Positions 1 to 4,191 of a stretch of 6,433 bases of DNA are shown here, in pieces. This stretch comes from JAQBFJ01 sp032123435 (GTDB lineage Bacteria; Verrucomicrobiota; Kiritimatiellia; UBA8416; JAQBFJ01): positions 1 through 6,433 of the forward strand of contig JAQBFJ010000171.1 of assembly GCA_032123435.1 (NCBI GenBank), read 5' to 3'. Numbering within the stretch: the first letter of the stretch is position 1; every line of letters begins with the position of its first letter. The notes under the pieces are model-generated. The model was not told the origin of the DNA and did no database searches. It saw only the letters and a program-made list of their open reading frames with translations. The position numbers and the translations under genes were made by a program.

Positions 1-120
1 TGGGGGATCAAGTCCTGTTAAAGGGATTGCAACTCCTGACCAGAAATGCTAAAAGACTGGCAAAGCAAGTTGCGAAGGATTTGAATGAATAGTCGAATGT
101 GGGGACGTGACCCCCGTGCA
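1..120 (+). repeat. 120-bp MITE-like repeat, copy 1 (left)
   Basis: This copy aligns without gaps to 2047-2166 at an offset of 2046, with 10 mismatches (positions 16, 30-32, 40, 41, 49, 75, 91 and 101). Identity stops abruptly after position 120. The left limit may lie outside the window. Positions 2-15 (GGGGGATCAAGTCC) are nearly the inverse of 103-115 (GGACGTGACCCCC): 12 matches with one gap, so the unit has imperfect terminal inverted repeats like a MITE or REP-type element. Frame 3 is open from the window edge to a TAG at 90-92 and reads as a basic, helix-like C-terminus containing RNAKRLAKQVAKDLNE. The unit could therefore include the 3' end of a decayed gene, possibly a transposase, but I do not recognise the peptide. 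Confidence 0.75.
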
Positions 121-210
121 ATTTGTTAAAGTTGTCGCAAAACTTGAAAGGGCGCTTGAGCGTAAACGAAAAAACATCATGAATCCTTATTTTGCTATTT
201 TGAGGGCTGA

Positions 211-244
211 CCCCTCAGTCCTCCTCAGTCCTCCTCAGTCCTCT
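211..244 (+). repeat. Short tandem repeat, 10-bp unit, about 3.4 copies
   Basis: The unit CTCCTCAGTC occurs at 221-230 and 231-240, with a one-mismatch copy (CCCCTCAGTC) at 211-220 and a partial fourth copy at 241-244. It ends 7 bases before the TTG proposed as the start of the Cys-rich gene and runs through that gene's open frame, which opens at 204. Gaining or losing a 10-bp unit would change the frame of anything translated across it. No function can be shown. Confidence 0.8.
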
Positions 245-251
245 GGACATC

Positions 252-677
252 TTGTCATACTTCCGGGAGCACGAAAACCGGACGCCTGATACGTCAGCAA
301 TCTTCGTCTGCCCGAATTGTCGATATGTGTACGATGATTTCTCCGGTGAGAAACGATCCATGGAAGGAGATAATCGTTCATTCTGCAAAGTCTGCGGTTT
401 CCCTTACCCCGTGTGGTACTTGGGCCGCTTCATGGCGACTTTGGATATCGAGGGGCTTCAGCAAAAGAATGCTCATCTTTCGGACAAAACAGAGTGCCTA
501 ACGTGCACCAGGGAACCTTACGGTGAAGGGGGGTGCATTATGTGTGACACTAAGTTCAAAGTCATGGGCTGTACACGCTGTTGCACTATTTACGCTTGGT
601 TGCCCACCCTTAATGACAAAGAAGTTTCTGTATACGACACCGTTGACAAAAGAGAACATCAAAGACAAAGGCCCTAG
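252..677 (+). CDS. Cys-rich zinc-ribbon-like protein of unknown function
   Basis: I do not recognise a family. The 141-residue product has 11 cysteines, mostly in CxxC knuckles. CPNC (20-23) and CKVC (45-48) together look like one zinc ribbon. CLTC (82-85), CIMC (95-98) and CTRCC (107-111) form a second, tighter cluster that could bind one or two further zinc ions. There is no signal peptide or membrane segment, so it is probably cytoplasmic; a nucleic-acid or protein-binding role is inference from the zinc-ribbon pattern alone. The start is uncertain. TTG at 252 keeps all the cysteines but has no convincing ribosome binding site, and the first ATG (361) would lose the first knuckle. The frame is open back to 204 through the 10-bp tandem repeat, so the true N-terminus may have been altered or removed there. 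It lies inside the repeat-bracketed island, 177 bases upstream of the xre gene. Confidence 0.55.
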   Translation: MSYFREHENRTPDTSAIFVCPNCRYVYDDFSGEKRSMEGDNRSFCKVCGFPYPVWYLGRFMATLDIEGLQQKNAHLSDKTECLTCTREPYGEGGCIMCDTKFKVMGCTRCCTIYAWLPTLNDKEVSVYDTVDKREHQRQRP

Positions 678-795
678 CAGATTCCAATTCTGAGGCATAG
701 GGGTCGACCGACTTTTGCCGAATCATTTCTTTTCTTTATATTAGTTGTTGCCCTGTTTATTGGGCCATTTTATGATTTGACAAGAACTACGCAAT

Positions 796-838
796 GTTGT
801 ACTTGCAATACAACGGTTGTTGTGTTATCTTTACAACA
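796..838 (+). promoter_or_regulatory. Operator-like cluster of GTTGT/ACAAC inverted repeats
   Basis: Three overlapping dyads share the half-site GTTGT/ACAAC. GTTGTA (796-801) pairs with TACAAC (809-814) across 7 bases. ACAAC (810-814) pairs with GTTGT (816-820) around a single G. TGTTGT (818-823) pairs with ACAACA (833-838) across 9 bases. They cover the predicted -35 and -10 of the adjacent xre gene. XRE-family repressors usually bind such dyads to repress their own operon; that the protein encoded at 855 binds here is inferred. Confidence 0.55.
803..831 (+). promoter_or_regulatory. Predicted sigma-70 promoter of the xre-immA operon
   Basis: TTGCAA (803-808) and TATCTT (826-831) are separated by 17 bases. 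This predicts a transcript start near 838 and a very short leader before the ribosome binding site at 844. A perfect TTGACA at 777-782 is an alternative -35, but only poor -10 candidates follow it. Inverted repeats overlap the 803-831 promoter, which fits a repressible promoter. Confidence 0.45.
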
Positions 839-843
839 GACAG

Positions 844-852
844 AAAGGAGGG
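844..852 (+). promoter_or_regulatory. Strong ribosome binding site fixing the xre start
   Basis: AAAGGAGGG ends two bases before the ATG at 855 and five before the ATG at 858. It is the best Shine-Dalgarno match in the left half of the window and shows that translation starts at 855 or 858. The upstream in-frame TTG at 777 lies within a TTGACA promoter-like box. Confidence 0.75.
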
Positions 853-854
853 AT

Positions 855-1244
855 ATGATGGATACTGATGCGCGAACTCAAGCACTATTTGGTCGTTACT
901 TAAAGGAGCTTCGTAAGGAAAAACGTATTACCTTGCGAGCTTTCTGCAAAAAGGCGAATGCCGATCCCGGGAACATTAGCAAGATAGAACGTGGAGTATG
1001 GCCTCCGCCACAAGACCACGAAATACTTGAACGTTACGCGAGTGCACTGGAAGTAGCCAAGGGGACAGATGAATGGTACAGCTTTTTCGATTATGCTGCA
1101 GCAGATCGAGGTATTCTGCCGCAAGACCTGATGTCTAATGAGGAGGTCGTTAAATCTTTGCCTGTTCTTTTCAGAACGTTGCGGCGAGAAAAACCATCCT
1201 CGGAAGATCTGGATAAACTGGTGGCTAAATTGCGGAAATCATAA
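855..1244 (+). CDS. XRE-family helix-turn-helix transcriptional regulator
   Basis: The product is a 129-residue cytoplasmic DNA-binding protein, probably a repressor of its own operon. Residues 11-48 (FGRYLKELRKEKR through NISKIERG) form a typical Cro/CI-type helix-turn-helix, with the recognition helix around DPGNISKIERG. A helical middle follows, then a C-terminal tail (LPVLFRTLRREKPSSEDLDKL) of a kind I know from XRE regulators paired with ImmA/IrrE peptidases. The start is fixed by the strong Shine-Dalgarno at 844-852. Only five bases separate its stop from the downstream metallopeptidase ATG, so the two are one operon and likely translationally coupled. In known pairs such as ImmR-ImmA of ICEBs1 the peptidase cleaves the repressor to derepress target genes; by analogy this protein is the likely substrate. 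Targets beyond its own promoter cannot be read from the window. Confidence 0.9.
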   Translation: MMDTDARTQALFGRYLKELRKEKRITLRAFCKKANADPGNISKIERGVWPPPQDHEILERYASALEVAKGTDEWYSFFDYAAADRGILPQDLMSNEEVVKSLPVLFRTLRREKPSSEDLDKLVAKLRKS

Positions 1245-1249
1245 CATCT

Positions 1250-1897
1250 ATGATCAATCTGCCCTCACGTCCAGTGCTGACATGGCAACAAATAGCTGCC
1301 GCGGCGAAAGAGTTTGCTGATAAACATGATCTTTCCAGTCGCCAGTTTCCATTAGATGTTGAGGAAATTGCCGAATTTGATTTAGGCGTAGAAATTCGTG
1401 TTACGGATGGAATGCTCGAAGCATGCGGCATGCCTGCTCAAATTGGCCCTGGAAATGACAAGCCCATCATTTCTGTTGATTCTGATCAATGGAAACAGCA
1501 AACATCGTTTTACAGATTTTCCGTTGCTCATGAGATTGGCCATTACGTTTTACATAAAAAGTGGCTGAAGGAGGTATGGCAACTGTTTGATTCTATTGAA
1601 ACATGGAAACAGGTTATTGCGTCATTGCCTGGTAGTGACTATGGATGGATTGAAGGACAGGCAGAAGAATTTGCTTCATATCTGCTGGCACCGGAAGATG
1701 TGTTTGAACCATTATTAACCAATCAGCTCTGCAAACTTGTTGGACTTGAGGAAACTGTTCAATCAGAAGATATTCTTCCATATCTGGCCAACCCTGTGGG
1801 TAATTATTTCGGTATAAGTAATAGTGCAGCACAAGCTAGAATTCGGAAAAGTCCGCAATGGAAGACCTTCGTTGACAGCATAAACAGCGATAGGTAA
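1250..1897 (+). CDS. ImmA/IrrE-family zinc metallo-endopeptidase
   Basis: The product is a 215-residue cytoplasmic protease of the ImmA/IrrE (COG2856, DUF955) family. The zinc-binding and catalytic motif HEIGH is at 94-98, in the context FSVAHEIGHYVLHKKW. The downstream family signature EGQAEEFASYLLAP (135-148) should supply the third zinc ligand; I place it at Glu135 by alignment with the usual E..A..FA pattern, without certainty. The N-terminal 90 residues match the family's preceding region (VEEIAEFDLGVEIRV, 38-51) and the length is normal. There is no signal peptide. It starts five bases after the xre stop with only a weak ribosome binding site, which suggests coupling. Family members cleave the XRE repressor encoded next to them in response to a cellular signal such as DNA damage or a peptide cue. 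No integrase, phage or conjugation gene is visible here, so what it controls is open. Confidence 0.93.
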   Translation: MINLPSRPVLTWQQIAAAAKEFADKHDLSSRQFPLDVEEIAEFDLGVEIRVTDGMLEACGMPAQIGPGNDKPIISVDSDQWKQQTSFYRFSVAHEIGHYVLHKKWLKEVWQLFDSIETWKQVIASLPGSDYGWIEGQAEEFASYLLAPEDVFEPLLTNQLCKLVGLEETVQSEDILPYLANPVGNYFGISNSAAQARIRKSPQWKTFVDSINSDR

Positions 1898-2046
1898 ATA
1901 TTTTGTCTTAAGACGTAGATAATTCACTTCTTTAATCGGGGAGCAGATCCCGACAATCGGCAAATAAGCATTGCATTGATGTCCCCCGGCACCTCACACC
2001 CCCGGTTTGCCATTTAAGTGCAGATCTAGTTATGAATCGGACGGGG
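1898..2046 (+). other. Non-coding spacer after the metallopeptidase gene
   Basis: I find no coding signal here. A 10-bp perfect palindrome GTCTTAAGAC sits at 1905-1914. A weak hairpin (TCGGG 1936-1940 with CCCGA 1949-1953) follows, overlapped by CCGA-CAA-TCGG (1950-1960). None is followed by a T tract, so a factor-independent terminator for the operon is not evident. With the repeat copy at 2047-2166 and the short spacer to 2231, this makes 334 bases without a gene. Confidence 0.5.
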
Positions 2047-2166
2047 TGGGGGATCAAGTCCAGTTAAAGGGATTGTGGCTCCTGATTAGAAATGATAAAA
2101 GACTGGCAAAGCAAGTTGCGGAGGATTTGAATGAATTGTCGAATGTCGGGACGTGACCCCCGTGCA
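2047..2166 (+). repeat. 120-bp MITE-like repeat, copy 2 (right)
   Basis: This is a direct repeat of 1-120 with 10 mismatches and no indel. Its right end matches the end of copy 1 exactly, both finishing in CCCCCGTGCA. The terminal inverted repeats GGGGGATCAAGTCC (2048-2061) and GGACGTGACCCCC (2149-2161) are intact. The frame corresponding to the open frame of copy 1 is also open here and continues past the TAG position (TTG in this copy) to a TGA at 2154-2156. Recombination between the two copies would delete 2,046 bp carrying the Cys-rich gene and the xre/protease operon. Confidence 0.8.
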
Positions 2167-2170
2167 CCTG

Positions 2171-2192
2171 TCCTGCGTTGAAATCGGCAGGA
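2171..2192. other. Small hairpin between repeat copy 2 and the membrane-protein gene
   Basis: TCCTGC (2171-2176) pairs perfectly with GCAGGA (2187-2192) around a 10-base loop, downstream of the minus-strand gene ending at 2232. No T tract follows on either strand, so a terminator role is not supported beyond position. Confidence 0.3.
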
Positions 2193-2231
2193 GCAATGGA
2201 AAGGGAAAAAACGGCGGTGAAAGCCTGCAAA

Positions 2232-3164
2232 CTACGGTATTATATGCGGAATACATAGGGGGAACTTATTCGTAAGCGCAGTAAACAACTTGTCGTCCGG
2301 TATCTCCTTGCATTCAGGGTATTTGTCGCGAAAACATTTCAAGAGATAGCTTTTCGTGAATGACTTCTGGTCGCCATCCAGCCCGAGATTGTTCATCGTA
2401 GCACGGTTCAAACTCTTTGTTATGTAAAGCAAAGGGTCTCGTTTATAGACGGCAATATCATTGGCAATTTCCTTCGAAAAATAGGAGGCGTTTGGATAGG
2501 TTGTCTGTTCAACGTGACGATTGTAAGCCATGAAAAACTCTTGGGTGTATACAACGTCTGAATCTGGGCCAATATATTTGCATTCAATATAAACAAAAAC
2601 ATTCGTAGCTTTTGTGAGAGCCGGACGGTATATTTGCTGTATTGGAATTTCGTCGCAAGGATAGGTGTTCCCGACTGCTTGCAGGAATCCACCTGTTGTT
2701 ACTTGGAAAAGGGATTGAGTACTTTTGTTTACATAATAAATAACACAAGAGTCAATGGCGTATACCGGAACAACGCTTTGTTCTCGTTGTGAAATTAGTA
2801 TATGGGTTGAGTGCCAATCTTCAAGACGGTATGGTATCTCCTTTGGCATAGTAACCTTAACGTAAGGCCTTACCTGCGCTCGTTGCAGGTCAAGAGTGTC
2901 GGCCATGATTTCGTACTGTTCGTTCATTGATTCGTATTGTTTGTTTATGGCAAAGTAAGTCGTTACGCCCATAGCGGCTATTACTACCGTGGCGCATGCT
3001 GTTACGACGGCGTGGTGTGTGTTTATTAGATTTAAGATGTGTCTATAAAACTTCACGGGTGGGGTGGGGGATTCGGCGTCTGTTGTCTGACTTGGTTCAG
3101 CAGAAGCAATTTCAGTATTTGTCTGGACTGGTTCAGTGGGTGTGTCTGTTGTTGTCTCATTCAT
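2232..3164 (-). CDS. Single-pass membrane protein of unknown function
   Basis: I do not recognise a family. The 310-residue product begins with about 38 residues rich in Thr, Pro, Ser and acidic residues, followed by a basic stretch (KFYRHILNLINTHH, 38-51). One strongly hydrophobic helix at about 52-73 (AVVTACATVVIAAMGVTTYF) is the only membrane segment, and there is no cleavable signal peptide. A helical linker (NKQYESMNEQYEIMADTLDLQRAQ, 74-97) leads to a mixed, probably beta-rich domain of about 210 residues (98-310). The basic stretch before the membrane helix favours an N-in, C-out topology with the large domain in the periplasm. The ATG start has no strong ribosome binding site. It is divergent from the interrupted DUF4145 gene across 131 bases. 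Similar tethered proteins of unknown role are common in accessory regions. Coding is supported by length and sensible domain layout. Confidence 0.75.
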   Translation of the reverse strand: MNETTTDTPTEPVQTNTEIASAEPSQTTDAESPTPPVKFYRHILNLINTHHAVVTACATVVIAAMGVTTYFAINKQYESMNEQYEIMADTLDLQRAQVRPYVKVTMPKEIPYRLEDWHSTHILISQREQSVVPVYAIDSCVIYYVNKSTQSLFQVTTGGFLQAVGNTYPCDEIPIQQIYRPALTKATNVFVYIECKYIGPDSDVVYTQEFFMAYNRHVEQTTYPNASYFSKEIANDIAVYKRDPLLYITKSLNRATMNNLGLDGDQKSFTKSYLLKCFRDKYPECKEIPDDKLFTALTNKFPLCIPHIIP

Positions 3165-3217
3165 GGCTGTAAAATAGACCTATATCCGGCCTGAAAACAA
3201 GCAGATTGTTTCGAGAC

Positions 3218-3245
3218 TTGATCCGTTGGCGCGACATGGTATAGA
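3218..3245 (+). promoter_or_regulatory. Predicted promoter of the DUF4145 gene
   Basis: TTGATC (3218-3223) and TATAGA (3240-3245) are 16 bases apart, predicting a start near 3252 and a leader of about 44 bases. The leader ends in a good ribosome binding site (AAGGGAG, 3283-3289) seven bases... upstream of the ATG at 3296. The preserved promoter and ribosome binding site suggest the interruption of the gene is recent or that the gene is still expressed. Confidence 0.45.
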
Positions 3246-3295
3246 ATTGCGGCAAAGGCGGAATGAAATTTTATGCGAGGAGAAGGGAGATTAGC

Positions 3296-3886
3296 ATGGC
3301 GACCAATATCAAGCATCTCTGGAAGAACCCCCAGGACCTGCCGCCGAAGTCGTACACCTGTGGATATTGCGGGAACCACATAGCTAGTGAGCATGGATTT
3401 GTCGCCGCACACCTTGAAAACCCGAAGGTATATCTGTACATCTGTCATGTATGATGTCATCAACCGACTTATTTCGATCCCGGGGGTCACCAATACCCGG
3501 GAGTCGCCTTCGGCGGCGACGTAGGCGATATCACCGACACGTCGGTCAGCCAATTATATGCGGAGGCCCGCGGAGCGACATCAGCAAATTGCAACACGGC
3601 GGCCGTGATGTGCTGTCGTAAGCTTCTCATGCATATTGCAGTAGCAAAAGGGGCGGAATCAGGTAAACCTTTCGAGCACTATGTTGACTACTTGGCTACA
3701 TGCAACTATATTCCGCCGGACGCGCGGCCGTGGGTCGACCATATCCGGAAGAAAGCTAACGAGGCCAATCATGAAATCAACATCATGACGCCGAGTGATG
3801 CGGCAGAACTTCTGTCATTTATCCAGATGCTCCTTACGATGATCTACGAGTTTCCCGCAACCGTTCGGAGGAAATATGGTGAATGA
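3296..3886 (+). pseudogene. DUF4145-family zinc-ribbon protein, interrupted by one in-frame TGA
   Basis: One frame runs from ATG 3296, behind a good Shine-Dalgarno, to TGA 3884-3886: 195 sense codons with a single internal TGA at 3452-3454 (codon 53). Before it, the product reads MATNIKHLWKN, then TCGYC (21-25) and YIC (48-50) of a zinc ribbon. After it come CHQPTYFDPGG, CNTAAVMCCRKLLMHIAVAK, YVDYLATCNYIPPDARPW and NEANHEINIM, characteristic of the DUF4145 family, found in many bacteria and of unknown function. The family pattern in the ribbon is CxxCxxPT. Here it is Cys-His-Val-stop-Cys-His-Gln-Pro-Thr, exactly one codon too long. The local sequence GT-ATG-ATG-TCAT implies tandem duplication of ATG; removing one copy restores CHVCHQPT. 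As it stands only 52 residues are made unless the stop is read through or recoded. Everything else is intact, so the lesion looks recent. Selenocysteine insertion is a less likely alternative, because the extra codon disturbs the spacing. Confidence 0.75.
3478..3502 (+). other. Hairpin 23 bases downstream of the in-frame TGA (SECIS-like geometry)
   Basis: TCCCGGG (3478-3484) pairs perfectly with CCCGGGA (3496-3502) around the 11-base loop GGTCACCAATA. The apical loop begins 30 bases after the TGA at 3452-3454 and starts with GG. This falls within the loose consensus published for bacterial SECIS elements (short loop with G among its first two bases, at a limited distance from UGA). Such hairpins also arise by chance, and this one lies in conserved coding sequence. 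It is recorded as a testable structure, not as an identified SECIS element. Confidence 0.3.
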
Positions 3887-3957
3887 TCCCTTATGAGGGA
3901 TCAGGGGCACCGGGTTTATCCAGTATCGCCGATCTTAAGAAGGCTATAGACGACTGA
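3883..3957 (+). CDS. Possible 24-codon ORF overlapping the DUF4145 stop
   Basis: An ATG at 3883 overlaps the DUF4145 stop as ATGA and opens a frame of 24 codons, ending ADLKKAIDD before the TGA at 3955-3957. A GGAGG lies at 3867-3871, about 11 bases upstream, so translational coupling is conceivable. The first codons are also the stem of the 3884-3903 hairpin, which argues against efficient translation. It may be a coupled small protein or the remnant N-terminus of a lost neighbour; no family is recognised. Confidence 0.2.
   Translation: MIPYEGSGAPGLSSIADLKKAIDD
3884..3903 (+). terminator. Hairpin on the DUF4145 stop codon, possible terminator
   Basis: TGATCCCT (3884-3891) and AGGGATCA (3896-3903) form a perfect 8-bp stem with a 4-base loop. 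The first three stem bases are the gene's stop codon. No T run follows (GGGCACCGGG comes next), so it is not a classical intrinsic terminator; it could instead protect the mRNA 3' end. Confidence 0.4.
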
Positions 3958-4191
3958 GGGCGCACAAAAGTAAATCACCGCGTTGTTGGTCAGTCGACGT
4001 GTGGCGCCGGATTTTCCTGGCATTTGGGTCGAACACCCGGGATTTACTGGAAATATGGTTTATTTGCCATTTTCCTAACAATAACACCTAACGTCGCATA
4101 ATATATCTTATGTCTACTCACTACATCTGGTTTTGCAGGTCTTTCTAATTCATGGGAATTCAGGCATAATGAGAATAGATGAAATTGGCAC
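3958..4191. other. Gene-free AT-rich stretch between the accessory and housekeeping parts
   Basis: About 300 bases from the DUF4145 stop to 4191 carry no convincing gene; all frames on both strands are short. The stretch holds the dif-like site (4091-4118), a small inverted repeat AATTC-ATGG-GAATT in the 4148-4162 area, and two copies of AATTGGC flanking TTA at the end of the GspC-like gene. No T-rich terminator for that gene is visible. It could be a decayed intergenic repeat or scar, but I have no second copy to compare. Confidence 0.45.
4091..4118 (+). other. dif-like Xer recombination site candidate
   Basis: Two 11-bp arms, ACGTCGCATAA (4091-4101) and TTATGTCTACT (4108-4118), flank the 6-bp centre TATATC. 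The E. coli dif arms are GGTGCGCATAA and TTATGTTAAAT around a 6-bp centre. The core CGCATAA of the left arm and TTATGT of the right arm are identical, and 15 of the 22 arm positions match overall. The inner CATAA/TTATG parts form the expected dyad with exactly six bases between. XerC and XerD act on such sites to resolve chromosome dimers, and Xer-dependent mobile elements use them as attachment sites. No xer gene is in the window, so the call rests on sequence resemblance only. Confidence 0.45.

Noticed and set aside
211..244. CRISPR-like repeat
   Set aside because: The unit is 10 bp with no spacers; it is a simple tandem repeat.
107..289. Plus-strand frame of 60 codons starting GTG in the right end of repeat copy 1
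   Set aside because: It has no ribosome binding site, reads through the repeat end and the 10-bp tandem repeat, and overlaps the Cys-rich frame. A fortuitous frame is more likely.
777..854. N-terminal extension of the XRE protein from TTG 777
   Set aside because: The 26 extra residues cover the promoter and operators, and a strong Shine-Dalgarno sits directly before the ATG at 855.
1936..1960. Terminator of the xre-immA operon
   Set aside because: The stems are only 4 to 6 bp and there is no T tract on the transcript strand.
3161..3553. Minus-strand open frame of 130 codons that would overlap the membrane-protein start as ATGA
   Set aside because: It is antisense to the DUF4145 gene, whose protein motifs are clear on the plus strand. 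Its own product has no recognisable features and would leave the DUF4145 gene without its promoter region.
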